The notes under the pieces: model-generated | Databases searched by the model: none | Told to the model about the DNA's origin: nothing | Seen by the model: the letters and a program-made list of their open reading frames with translations, nothing else | Shown: positions 55,480 to 64,000 of the stretch, piece by piece | Layout: each line of letters opens with the position of its first letter | How positions within the stretch are numbered: the first letter of the stretch is position 1 | Source: Limnephilus marmoratus | Taxonomy: Eukaryota > Arthropoda > Insecta > Trichoptera > Limnephilidae | Assembly (NCBI GenBank): GCA_917880885.1 | Contig: OU862913.1 | Span: forward strand, 3,968,001 to 4,032,000 | Direction of reading: 5' to 3' | Length of the DNA: 64,000 bases | Made by a program: the position numbers and the translations under genes

Positions 55480-55673
55480 GCTGTAGCAGGAAGACTAACA
55501 AGGTTATTTAATATGGATGTGCAAGTACCTTGTTAAATGTGATTTTTCTAAGCAGAAGAAGTTCCAATGGGAACATAAAAAAGGTCTTTCTCAGAATGGG
55601 TGCGTAAGTGCTTATTTAAATCTGATTTTCTTGAGCAGGAGTAGTTACAATGTGAACATGAATGAGGCTTTTC
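55480..55673 (-). pseudogene. Zinc-finger array tail beyond a premature stop (ZF-C)
   Basis: After the TGA at 55676-55674 the same frame continues EKPHSC and one good finger (HCNYSCSRKSDLNKHLRTH), then degraded finger sequence (SHWNFFCLEKSHL) to about 55480. The stop replaces Gly in an HHSGEKP-type linker (GGA to TGA). Confidence 0.8.
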
Positions 55674-56719
55674 TCAAGAATGGTGGAATAAGTGCTTTGT
55701 TAAACTTGATTTGTCTGAGCATGAGTAGTTACAATGGGAACATGAAAAAGGTTTTTCTCCAGTATGGGTGCGTAAGTGCTTTGTCAAATCTGATTTCCTT
55801 GAGGAGGAGTATTTACAATGGGAACATGAGTGAGGCTTTTCTCCAGAATGGATGAATAAGTGCGTTGTTAAACTTGATTTGACTGAGCAGGAGTAGTTAC
55901 AATGGGAACATGAATGAGGCTTTTCTCCAGTATGGGTACGTAAGTGTCTTGTTAAAGCTGATTTACTTGAGCAGGTGTAGATACATTGGGGGCATGCATA
56001 AGGTTTTTCTCCAGTATGGGTGCGTAAGTGCAATATTAAATGTACCTTGCTTGAGAAGGAATAGTTACAATGGGAACATGAATGAGGTTTTTCGCCAGTA
56101 TGGGTGCGTAAGTGCCTTCTTAAATGTGATTTGTTTGAGCAGGAGTAGTTACAATGGGAACATGAATGAGGCTTTTCTCCAGTATGGGTACGTAAGTGTC
56201 TTGTTAAAGCTGATTTGCTTGAGCAGGTGTAGTTACATTGGGGGCATGCATAAGGTTTTTCTCCAGTATGGGTGCGTAAGTGCAATATTAAATGTACCTT
56301 GCTTGAGAAAGAATAGTTACAATGGGAACATGAATGAGGTTTTTCTCCAGTATGGGTGCGTAAGTGCTTTCTTAAACGTGATTTGTTTGAGAATGAGCGA
56401 TTACAATGGAAACATGAGTGAGATTCTTCTCCAGGGTGCATCAGTACATTCAAGTCCGTTATTATGTCTGAAAAAGATTGAGGATAAAGTTCGATTAGCA
56501 TATTTCTATAATGAAACGAGAAAATTATTAAAACAAATTAAAACAAACAAAAATCGATATTACCTGCAGCAGTCTCTGCAATACTTTCGGGGTGCTCTAA
56601 GCATTCCTTTTTTACATCTGTCAGGTCTATGTCTATTTCCGTGTAAGGAATACTCTCTCCGTCTTCTTCTCGGGGTCCTGGTTCTGCCTTGATGGGTACA
56701 GCGTCCACATTAATGCTAC
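55674..56719 (-). CDS. C2H2 zinc-finger gene ZF-C, two exons, truncated array
   Basis: A likely DNA-binding nuclear protein. Exon 1 is 56719-56564 (acceptor TTATTCCAG, donor CAG/GTAATA) and encodes INVDAVPIKAEP, an acidic stretch (REEDGESIPYTEIDID), then DVKKECLEHPES. The intron is 56563-56468 (96 bp, TTTTTCAG, phase 1). Exon 2 is 56467-55674: IITDLNVLMHPGEE, then nine fingers with HTGEKP linkers. No ATG opens exon 1 (ATT where ZF-A has ATG), so a start must lie in an upstream exon not identified. Fingers 2-4 and 5-7 are a recent 252-bp tandem duplication. The array ends at a TGA in a linker while finger sequence continues. Confidence 0.75.
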
Positions 56720-56978
56720 CTGGAATAACAAAAACAAAACATTGATAATATGAGTAATGAAGAATTACATTTAAAATTCGTTGTGGGTCGGTTCTATTTA
56801 TGATATTATATGATTAATTCTTGTATATATTATTGGAATTTTATTTTTTTTATTTATTTATCTGTAATAAAATATATTTGCAATGGTTTTATTTGTATAC
56901 CTGTGTCGAGACAGGCGTACAGGTATACAAATGAATATAGTAGTTACAAGGATATTTCAGGTAAAATACATATAATGA
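56720..56978. other. Spacer with a 14-bp hairpin
   Basis: ATTTGTATACCTGT (56891-56904) pairs perfectly with ACAGGTATACAAAT (56919-56932) over a 14-nt loop, about 50 bp before the LINE ORF1 frame opens. Confidence 0.7.
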
Positions 56979-57947
56979 ATAGAAATTAAAAACGATGAAG
57001 TGACATCTATTGTCAAACAACCAAAACAGCTACCCCAACCACAGATACTGGAAAGTGACCTGCTCAATAACACAGAAAATATCATAACCGAAAACACAGA
57101 TGGCGCTAATAACCAAAACAAAAAATTCAGCATTCTCACTTCTGAAATATTTACCTCGGAATTACAATCATTTAAAACAGATGTATTGAAATTTGTTGAG
57201 CAAAAATTCGATTCGTACCTAAATAAATATGAAGCAATCGTCATACAGAACAATGAAATCATCAAATCCATACAATTCATTGCTGACCAACAACAAGAAA
57301 TGAAAAAACGACTAGATATCATCGAAAAATCAAATGATAAAGTCAACTCTGAAGTAAACGAACTAAAAAATCAGTATGCTGTCTTACAAAATACAATCTC
57401 CAAACAAGATGAAAAAATTGATCGACTGGAGTACCAAAGCCTTCTCTGCAACATCGAGATTAGAGGAGTTCCCGAAATAACCGCTGAAAACAACTTGGAA
57501 GTAATGAAGAAAATATCAAATATTATCAACTACAATAATACCTCCACTCCTCTGGAAACCGAAATCACAAAAATCTTCAGGCTGGGACAAAAAACATCCG
57601 GTAAAACCACGAGATCCATTATAGCTACGTTCAAAAACACTAAAGCACGAGACTCCTGGTTAGACAAAATCAAAACATATATGAAATCGACTAATAGCAA
57701 CTCGAACAAGCTTAACACAGCAGATCTAGGATACTCGCAGGAAAAAAATCGAATCTACATTTCGGAACACTTAACTCCAAAATGCAAATTTCTACTGGCC
57801 CAGACAAAAAAATTTGCTAGAGATCATCACTTCAAATATACATGGGTGAAATCAGGTCGTATTTTACTCAGGCAGACCGATGACTCGAATATAATAACAA
57901 TTCGCAATGACATAGATATCGTACGAGTAAAACGCCAAATAATATGA
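56979..57947 (+). CDS. LINE copy 2 ORF1: coiled-coil protein with FP25-like C-terminus
   Basis: The frame is open from 56979 to TGA at 57945-57947, about 320 codons, with no ATG near its start (GTG at 57000), so it is 5'-truncated or starts upstream. The N-terminal ~50 residues are polar. A long coiled coil follows (EIIKSIQFIADQQQEMKKRL to ISKQDEKIDRLEYQ). Next come an RRM-like middle (LCNIEIRGVPE) and a C-terminal block (NRIYISEHLTPKCKFLL, FKYTWVKSGRILLRQ) resembling the baculovirus FP25 domain found in many insect LINE ORF1 proteins. It probably binds element RNA. No internal stop. Confidence 0.8.
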   Translation: MEIKNDEVTSIVKQPKQLPQPQILESDLLNNTENIITENTDGANNQNKKFSILTSEIFTSELQSFKTDVLKFVEQKFDSYLNKYEAIVIQNNEIIKSIQFIADQQQEMKKRLDIIEKSNDKVNSEVNELKNQYAVLQNTISKQDEKIDRLEYQSLLCNIEIRGVPEITAENNLEVMKKISNIINYNNTSTPLETEITKIFRLGQKTSGKTTRSIIATFKNTKARDSWLDKIKTYMKSTNSNSNKLNTADLGYSQEKNRIYISEHLTPKCKFLLAQTKKFARDHHFKYTWVKSGRILLRQTDDSNIITIRNDIDIVRVKRQII

Positions 57948-57962
57948 CTAACGACACAAAGT

Positions 57963-59279
57963 ATGCCTAATCATAACTCTAATGTCCAGCTAATCCATTA
58001 TAGTACAATGAAAATTAAAAATCTCATTATCATATTTTCTCATCACCCACTCTACCACTTTAATGCACATTATAGTAAAATGGATATAATTTGTACCACT
58101 TATAATTCTGCAGGTTTAATTATTATGATATGTTATAATGAGATATCAAATTTTTCCTCTACATATGAGAATCCACACCTAATAAATATGCCCGTATTAT
58201 GTTTCCCTACTATAAAACCGCACTCACTCTCAAGTATTGATATACTATATCTTATTATCCACCCAAATCATATCTTAATTAATAATATTATTCCTATTTT
58301 GCCTATCATAAACTCCATTACTATAATAAGTATGATACGTATTTGTAACTTTTTAAATCCAACTTACCCTGAATTATTTTTTCCTAGCTTTGCCAACACT
58401 GTAAACTTCTTAAATTATACCTTTTTCATTATATACAAATTCGCAAAAACAGCATATAATAGTCACAATACTTACATATTTTCAAAATATTTCATAAGGA
58501 AAAGATTTTTCCATTACAACAATCCTTACCTAAACTTCACTTATAATCTTGAAATAACAAAATATAAACTATTTATTATTGCTACTGACTCTCAGTATCA
58601 GAAAATTATCACTTATATCCATATAAATGTGATTGAACTCTGGAATTGTATCATAACTATGAACATATATTGTAAAAATTTATCTTTAGAACTACCACTT
58701 TTAAAAACCTATGGTACCACTTACTCAAATAATTTCTATCATCTTAACATCCTCATTCATAAATACAAAATTAGTATAATTATAACCATAGAAACTAACC
58801 TTTTAAATTACTTGCATATATACAAGTTCTACGTTACTAAACTTCACTTATATACAAGTCAACACATGTATTACTATATTTGCAAATGTGAAGTGTATTT
58901 CCAGCCGAATATCAATATTATTATTATATATTATATATTTTTTTTCTTGTTCAAATTAATTGTAAATATTACAAAGAATTACTTGCATTTTCACAACAGG
59001 AGAATGAATATTAATATTAATTTGAGAGGTGATTTTAAAAGTATTCTATGTTTATTCTCAATGTCTTATATATGTACATCCGAAAATCCAAAAGATATAA
59101 AAATGAATAATTTTATGATCTATACATTAAAAAAACGGAATATTCTTCGACAATCTACACATTATAACATCTATACTCATATTACTAACTCTATATCACA
59201 CTCTACTTTGAAAATTCTCTATATATTTAAAAGAAATCAATATTATATTAATATTCTTGCTAAATGGATGACTTCATAG
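57963..59279 (+). CDS. Unrecognised 438-codon ORF between LINE ORF1 and ORF2
   Basis: A true ATG at 57963 lies 15 bp after the ORF1 stop; the ORF ends TAG at 59277-59279, overlapping the ORF2 ATG (59264) by 16 bases. It runs 438 codons without a stop in ~25% GC DNA, where a stop is expected about every 11-12 codons. The protein is very rich in Ile, Asn, Tyr, His, Leu and Phe and poor in Ala, Gly, Asp and Glu. Hydrophobic runs lie at residues ~92-127 (HILINNIIPILPIINSITII) and ~317-335 (NIIIIYYIFFFLFKLIV). Lys/Arg are scattered. I recognise no family. No other frame is open across it. Confidence 0.65.
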   Translation: MPNHNSNVQLIHYSTMKIKNLIIIFSHHPLYHFNAHYSKMDIICTTYNSAGLIIMICYNEISNFSSTYENPHLINMPVLCFPTIKPHSLSSIDILYLIIHPNHILINNIIPILPIINSITIISMIRICNFLNPTYPELFFPSFANTVNFLNYTFFIIYKFAKTAYNSHNTYIFSKYFIRKRFFHYNNPYLNFTYNLEITKYKLFIIATDSQYQKIITYIHINVIELWNCIITMNIYCKNLSLELPLLKTYGTTYSNNFYHLNILIHKYKISIIITIETNLLNYLHIYKFYVTKLHLYTSQHMYYYICKCEVYFQPNINIIIIYYIFFFLFKLIVNITKNYLHFHNRRMNININLRGDFKSILCLFSMSYICTSENPKDIKMNNFMIYTLKKRNILRQSTHYNIYTHITNSISHSTLKILYIFKRNQYYINILAKWMTS

Positions 59280-60394
59280 CTAATGAATTAGAAAACAATT
59301 TTAAAATACAAGAATATGAGTGTGTATACACCGATTCATGTAATGAAATAATCTCAAAGAATCTCAATAATATTTTCATTTTTCATATTAACATACGAAG
59401 TATGGAACGAAATTGGGATGAATTAATTCTAAAATTAAACAATCTAAATAAAAAACCTGACATCATAATATTATCAGAAACTTTTACTAATGACGAATCA
59501 CCCACTTATCATTTACCAGAATATAATTATGTTACAACCAAAATAAACATCAATAAAAATAGTGGTCTCGTCATATTCATTCACGATAAATTTAGTATTG
59601 TCAAAATAACTGAACATCCTATACATCTTGTAAACTGTATTGAAATACAATTAAAACTCGACAAAACAAACTTCCACATAATAGCTGTTTACAGAACACA
59701 CGGTTCGAATATCTCGTCATTTATAAATGAATTTAAACACATACTGTTAAAATTTAGTAATAAACATTGCTTTATTGCAGGAGACTTCAATATAAACATT
59801 AATGAAAACGTAGATAATAATTTCAAAAATGAATATATTAATTGTATGACTGAATTTAACTTCATATCGTGCGTTAATAAAAATACGAGAGAAATAAAAA
59901 ATCACCCTCCATCTTGTTTAGACCACATATGGACTAACATAAATATTAAAGATATAGACAAAATGAAATCAATTGTTTGGAAAACGAATATTACTGACCA
60001 CCATGCATGCATTCTTCTCTATGATAACAAAATTGAACCTAAAAAATTTAATCTAACAAAGACAAAATCCTACACAAATATGACTATTTTATCCGAAAAA
60101 CTAAGAAATGAACAATGGAACAACGTGTTAAGTAGTTATGACACCGAAACTTGCTCAAAAAACTTTGAAAATATATTGTCACAACACATAAAAAATTCAA
60201 CTACTGAAACTACAGTCCGCATTAAATCAAAACTAAGAATTTTAAAGCCTTGGATAACACAAGGACTTATAATATCAATTAGAAACAAAGAAAAACTTTA
60301 TAAAACAGCATTGAAAAATCCTTTAAATGAAAAAGCATACACTTTTTACAAAAAATTTAAAAATAAATTAACAAACTGTATCAAAGAAAAATAA
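59264..60394 (+). CDS. LINE copy 2 ORF2: APE-type endonuclease, RT lost
   Basis: 376 codons, intact from ATG. Endonuclease motifs HINIRSM, SETFTN, GDFNIN, SCLDHIWTN and ITDHHA follow the order seen in LINE copy 1, with about 73% identity over the first 100 residues. The linker to RT follows (SKLRILKPWITQGLI, YKKFKNKL), and the ORF ends at IKEK* just where copy 1 continues into RT. The RT domain is missing, so this copy could nick but not reverse-transcribe. Beyond it begins 3'-UTR-like DNA of another LINE on the opposite strand. Confidence 0.85.
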   Translation: MDDFIANELENNFKIQEYECVYTDSCNEIISKNLNNIFIFHINIRSMERNWDELILKLNNLNKKPDIIILSETFTNDESPTYHLPEYNYVTTKININKNSGLVIFIHDKFSIVKITEHPIHLVNCIEIQLKLDKTNFHIIAVYRTHGSNISSFINEFKHILLKFSNKHCFIAGDFNININENVDNNFKNEYINCMTEFNFISCVNKNTREIKNHPPSCLDHIWTNINIKDIDKMKSIVWKTNITDHHACILLYDNKIEPKKFNLTKTKSYTNMTILSEKLRNEQWNNVLSSYDTETCSKNFENILSQHIKNSTTETTVRIKSKLRILKPWITQGLIISIRNKEKLYKTALKNPLNEKAYTFYKKFKNKLTNCIKEK

Positions 60395-60635
60395 AAAATA
60401 AAGAATTAAAACAGAAGGGTGATTGGAAGGGTGGTAAATCTTTTAAAGAGAGTTATTTTATAAATGTTGGAGATGGAGTAATGAAATAAATTCTGCCTAA
60501 TCTATTTATAGGTTAAATTTGACAGGATTCCATTATTTTTATTTATTTTATATGGGTTAGGTTGTATGTGAATAGTTATTTCTGTCTATGTGTGATTTGT
60601 TTACAGATATTTGTGATAGTGTGGCGTCCAATACT

Positions 60636-62785
60636 TATAATCCATTTTTTAATATTTGTTTGAATTTTGTAAAGGAGTCACTTTGTCTGATCATAGTTGG
60701 TAGTGTATTTTATAGTTTGCAAGCTATGTATTTAGAGTGTCTTTGCCCGAAGGTGGTTTTGAAAAAAGGAGTTTGGAGAAGTTCGTTGTTTTTGGCTCGG
60801 GTATTGTGTATTGTTTGTGTAGCTTTGTATGGTGTTTTGTTGTTTTTGTGTAAATTAAGTAATATGGATCTTGAGTAGAGCTGTTTTATGTCCATAACGT
60901 TGAAGAAATTGAAGATAATATAATTGCTAGTAGTAAGCGGCATTTTAAGAATTATTTTTATGATTAGTTTTTGTGCTTTCATGATGGGATCAAGGGCATT
61001 AGAATATGCATTACCCCAGGCTAGAATTCCGTATTCGATGTGAGATTGGCACAATGAGTAATATACTGTTTTTAAAAGTTTTAGGTTAAGGAAATTGCGT
61101 GTTTGTTTGAAAAAGTATATAGATTTTCGGATTTTGTTTGTAGTATTATGTATATGTTGCTTCCAATTCAGGTGTGTATCGAAGGTTACTCCTAAATATT
61201 TGATAATGTTTACTTGCTCTAGGCATGGGCAGTCACAGTTCCGGTTTAGAGATGAATTTTTACATTTGTGTATTTTTAATGGCGGGGCTAGGTTTGACTT
61301 TGGGATATTGGTGAGACTAGACAATAAGTATTTGGTTTTCTGTACATTTAGAGTTAATATGTTCGAGTCAAGCCAATATTTTACCTGTTGAATTCCTTCC
61401 TGCGCTTTGGAATATGCGGTAAGCCAATCTTTTGCTTGGAAGAGTAGGACAGTGTCATCGGCAAAACTGACAATAGTGGCATCGATATCTAGGTTGCATA
61501 ACTCGTTAATATATATTAGGAAGAGCGTTGGATCTATAACACTGCCTTGAGGGACCCCGTAACTAATGGGCAAATTCTGGCTCTTTGTGGTACTGAGTTT
61601 AACGCATTGGGATCTGTCAGATAAGAAGCTGGAGAGGAGGCCTAATTCTTTGTTCCTAATACCTATTGTTAGCATTGGCGCTACTTGCGGCCAACGCCAA
61701 ACCCAAAACCTGGAAAGGACATGCAATAAACAAGCCGGCGGCTAGCTCTGCACAGCCGGCGCGAGCAAGGTCCCTCTTAAACCCAGGGCGAGTGTCTGTA
61801 GTTCGCTTGTTAATTCCTACTCCCCTTCCTTTCCTCAAAATCTCCAGGTCTCCTTCCTCAATCAGAACACAGTTGTTATGCACGAAAAAGGGTTTTATTC
61901 AATTAAAGGTGAACAGGGTTCTACAAAAGGCCAGCATCGGCACTACACACATGAGTATTTGGCTATCTCTAATTAATTCTATCATAACGGGGGGAGCTTC
62001 TCTCAACTCTCTCTACACGTGTTTAGTGAATTTAAATGTCAGTTCTTAGCACACAGAGGGGTAGCAAGGTTCATTGGTACTCACAAGCAGGAGATAGGCG
62101 GTCGGCAGACAGGTTCTGAGGAGGCGGGAGCCTCTGGAGCACAATGCACAATTAAAGTAAAACATCGTGAGCGTTTACGGAGAGCGCCTAGCGCGATCAC
62201 GGGGGACACTGTTGCCGAGCCCAAGAGCAGCTGGGGAATGAATCCGGGGAGCCGCTCGGCGCTTGGCTACGGGCGCCGCGCGGTGCGGGGAGAGGGGGGC
62301 GGAGGGCCTGTGCAAGGGGTCAATTCACTATTAGCTCGCACGGGGATCAATTTCGTAACGTAACACTATATTAAACATTTTGCGTTTTAATTTGCTGTGT
62401 GAGATTGTATCAAGGTAATCATAGGTCGAGAAATACCGATAGAAATTTCAAACCCTCATCCAGGTGGCCAGAAATATGGTCAGTGACCGTGGCTATAGCA
62501 TCATTGGTGCTTTTATGTTTTCTGAATCCAAATTGCGGGGGCGATATTAAGTTATTGGTTTCCAGATATTCCATGAGACTATTATTGACGATCTTTTCGA
62601 ATACTTTTGAGAGGGAATTTAGCAACGTAATAGGACGATAATAACTAATATCAAGTTTGGAGCCAGTTTTAAAAATAGGGATAATGAGACCTTGTTTTAG
62701 AATGGTGGGAAATAGCCCTTGGCGGATGCTAATATTAAGTAGATGCGTTAATGGTTGAAGTATACCAGGGGCTTTTATGGTTATT
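60636..62785 (-). pseudogene. LINE copy 3 reverse transcriptase
   Basis: A Jockey-like RT. The N-terminal part is open to 62419 (FGFRKHKSTNDAI, VFLDL) with a frameshift at ~62418. After the solo LTR it continues NKELGLLSSFLSDR, YGVPQGSVIDPTLFLIYIN, catalytic VSFADDTVLL, and IKYLGVTFDTHLNWKQH to TAA at 60712-60710. The same frame then reads NTLPTMIRQSDSF to a second stop near 60636, so the stop at 60710 is a nonsense change near the natural end. No endonuclease domain remains. Confidence 0.85.
61667..62365 (-). mobile_element. Solo LTR, 699 bp, with 4-bp target duplication CTAT
   Basis: On the plus strand it starts TGTTAGCATTGG and ends CGTAACGTAACA, with CTAT at 61663-61666 and 62366-62369. 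TGTTA/TAACA ends are inverted. An AATAAA signal lies on the minus strand near 61900, so the LTR reads on minus. It is GC-rich in the 61720-61790 and 62180-62310 parts, unlike its host. It splits the LINE RT exactly. Confidence 0.88.
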
Positions 62786-62787
62786 TC

Positions 62788-62885
62788 CTTTTGGGGTGTT
62801 ATGCCGTGTTGCGCTACCTCCTCCTTTAGCCAACGTTTCGGACAGCGTTACAGTGTCCATCATCAGGGCAGATGTGTAAATGTTA
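62788..62885 (-). ncRNA. Penelope terminal sequence with hammerhead-like core
   Basis: The minus strand has CTGATGA (62866-62860), then GGACA/TGTCC as a 5-bp stem with a 9-nt loop, then GAAA (62839-62836): two of the three conserved hammerhead ribozyme segments, correctly spaced. Penelope-like elements are known to carry hammerhead motifs in their terminal repeats. I could not place the cleavage-site strand, so self-cleavage is unproven. The same block forms the palindrome at 48570-48743. Confidence 0.5.
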
Positions 62886-62969
62886 GAGATGAAATGTGTG
62901 CTTAAGTACTTCGAAGCAATACCGTGTTGCCAGCACCAATCCACTGCGGGCTGGCATTACAGTATACTT

Positions 62970-63745
62970 CAAGATGGTTTTTTGCATTTAGCTTTGGTGT
63001 AGCCGTCAATTACCGGATACCAAGAACTATTGAGCTTAGCTCCGTCATCTCTTTTAATGTTAATAGGATTTTTATGAATTTAAATTGCCTCTGTAATTAA
63101 GCGTGCTCTAAAGGTTTTGGGTCTTCCCAGGACTTCAGGAACAGATCCGAAGTAATGGCCGGTTTCAATTAAATGCTCGGCGATTGCCGATTTGTCAGGG
63201 TGGCCAAGTTTACATGCTCGAAAGTGTTCCGATATCCTTTTGGAGATCGTCCGCTCTGTCTGGCCAACATAGACCTTATCACATCCGGAACAGCTGAGTT
63301 TATATACTCCATCTGTTTCCAGAGGAAACTTGGTCTTTGCAGACCTCAGTAGGTCTTGTATTTTGGTCGTGGTTCCGAAGACAGTCTTGATGCTTTCTTT
63401 CCTCAACAGTCTAGCAATTCTGTCTGTCACATTGTGAACATAAGGTAGGAAAGCACAGCCTTTAGACTCTTGTTCAATTCTGTCTTAGTTTGGTTTAGAT
63501 TTGGCTCTTATTATTTGCCTTGTCTGCCTTGCCGGGTAACCGTTACGCTCCAGTGCATCGGTGAGCTTAGTAAGTTCCGCTCCGATTTTTGTTTCTTCAC
63601 ATATTCTGGTCGCTCGGGTTACCAGCGTATGGATAAGTCCTCTCTTCTGCGCTAGGTGGTGATGCGAATCAGCATGTAGATACCGATTCGTATGAGTTGG
63701 TTTCCTATACACTGTGTGTCCTAGGCTACCATCTTCTTTGTTCAA
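62970..63745 (-). pseudogene. Penelope-like element: RT end and GIY-YIG endonuclease
   Basis: Reads LGHTVYRKPTHTNRYLHADSHH (late RT; landmark), then, past an in-frame TAA at 63487-63485, a GIY-YIG nuclease: CSGCDKVYVGQTERTISKRISEHF and AIAEHLIETGH. A second TAA at 63082-63080 precedes the usual tail IHKNPINIKRDDGAKLNSSWYP, ending near 62970. Both stops are single-codon changes in one frame. The enzyme would nick DNA and reverse-transcribe element RNA. The N-terminal RT is missing beyond 63745. Confidence 0.85.
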
Positions 63746-63749
63746 AATT

Positions 63750-64000
63750 TTTGGCCGTGAAAATCTAAAATCATATCTGACGAACCTCTATGGGGAGGAA
63801 GTTCACAGAATGGTACGACGATTGGAGAATCTGAGAAAGCGAAGGAACCTCTTACTGGGCAGCTTGGCTTTCCTAAAGAGATGTAAGGAGGAATCGATTG
63901 TACCAGTACACATTCGCATAAAAAGACATATCACATCCCGGAAAGCCAATAGGGTATACCAAAGAGCAGAAGCAGCGCTACTAAGGGAAAGAATCCACAA
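63750..64000 (+). CDS. Second Penelope-like element, N-terminal region (runs off window)
   Basis: The plus-strand frame from about 63753 to the window end has no stop: NLYGEEVHRMVRRLENL, RCKEESIVPVHIRIKR and AEAALLRERIH, the helical N-terminal region seen before the RT of Penelope-like elements. It starts next to TTTTTGGCCGTGAAAATC, the inverse of element-end sequence at 48548. It faces away from the minus-strand copy, so the two are head to head. The true start codon is not clear. Confidence 0.65.

Larger units (their letters stand above)
60395..62785 (-). mobile_element. LINE copy 3, 5'-truncated, split by a solo LTR
   Basis: RT runs on the minus strand from about 62785 (APGILQPLTHLL, IPIFKTGS, YYRPITLLNS) to 60636, interrupted by a 699-bp solo LTR (61667-62365). 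The 3' UTR lies below 60636, and the exact junction with LINE copy 2 within 60395-60640 is unresolved. The 5' end abuts the Penelope-derived block at about 62788. Confidence 0.8.

Noticed and set aside
55910..56692. 260-codon plus-strand open frame
   Set aside because: Antisense shadow of ZF-C with the same finger-period artefact.

Overview
This is an insect nuclear genome window, AT-rich and dense with transposable elements. I infer Lepidoptera, with moderate confidence. The grounds are two repeats I associate with moth and butterfly genomes: the one ending with GAACCTCCTCC...TTTTTGAAGTCG near 49.7 kb, and the LINE with a GTTA-repeat tail near 31.5 kb. There are no bacterial operons or CRISPR arrays. 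Most long open frames are transposon proteins or their decayed remains.

Layout. 0-0.94 kb: the 3' end of a Ty3/gypsy element, sitting at the truncated end of a LINE on the minus strand (0.94-4.09 kb). 4.2-9.7 kb: transposon ends, a palindromic element, an orphan zinc-finger-family exon and a LINE tail. 9.7-11.1 kb: a C2H2 zinc-finger gene. 11.75-15.39 kb: a long-inverted-repeat element enclosing a decayed Cys-rich gene and a solo LTR. 15.9-17.1 kb: an 81-bp minisatellite inside a DNA transposon. 19.7-22.3 kb: eroded zinc-finger repeats. 23.3-26.2 kb: 142-bp repeats, tRNA-like elements and a hAT-like insertion. 26.4-32.2 kb: LINE pieces, a zinc-finger pseudogene of about 22 fingers, and another orphan exon. 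32.36-37.51 kb: a complete gypsy element with two LTRs. 37.6-41.9 kb: a truncated Ty1/copia element holding a LINE tail. 42-50 kb: foldback elements, an ATCGAT cluster, a 59-codon gene, a THAP exon and a Penelope-derived palindrome. 50.4-54.7 kb: METTL9-like exons and a BEL/Pao remnant. 55.5-56.7 kb: a third zinc-finger gene. 57.0-60.4 kb: a LINE with three long consecutive ORFs. 60.4-62.8 kb: another LINE split by a solo LTR. 62.8-64.0 kb: two head-to-head Penelope-like elements.

The host-gene theme is a zinc-finger family on the minus strand. Three copies pair an acidic N-terminal exon (motif DVKKECL) with a finger-array exon, across a short phase-1 intron of 90-119 bp. Four more copies of the N-terminal exon stand alone. 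The finger arrays are all damaged by stops or frameshifts.

The best candidates for something undescribed are: the LINE whose ORF1 and ORF2 are separated by a 438-codon unrecognised ORF (57.96-59.28 kb); the inverted-repeat element that appears to carry an uncharacterised Cys-rich protein family; and the cluster of 13 ATCGAT palindromes in about 300 bp.
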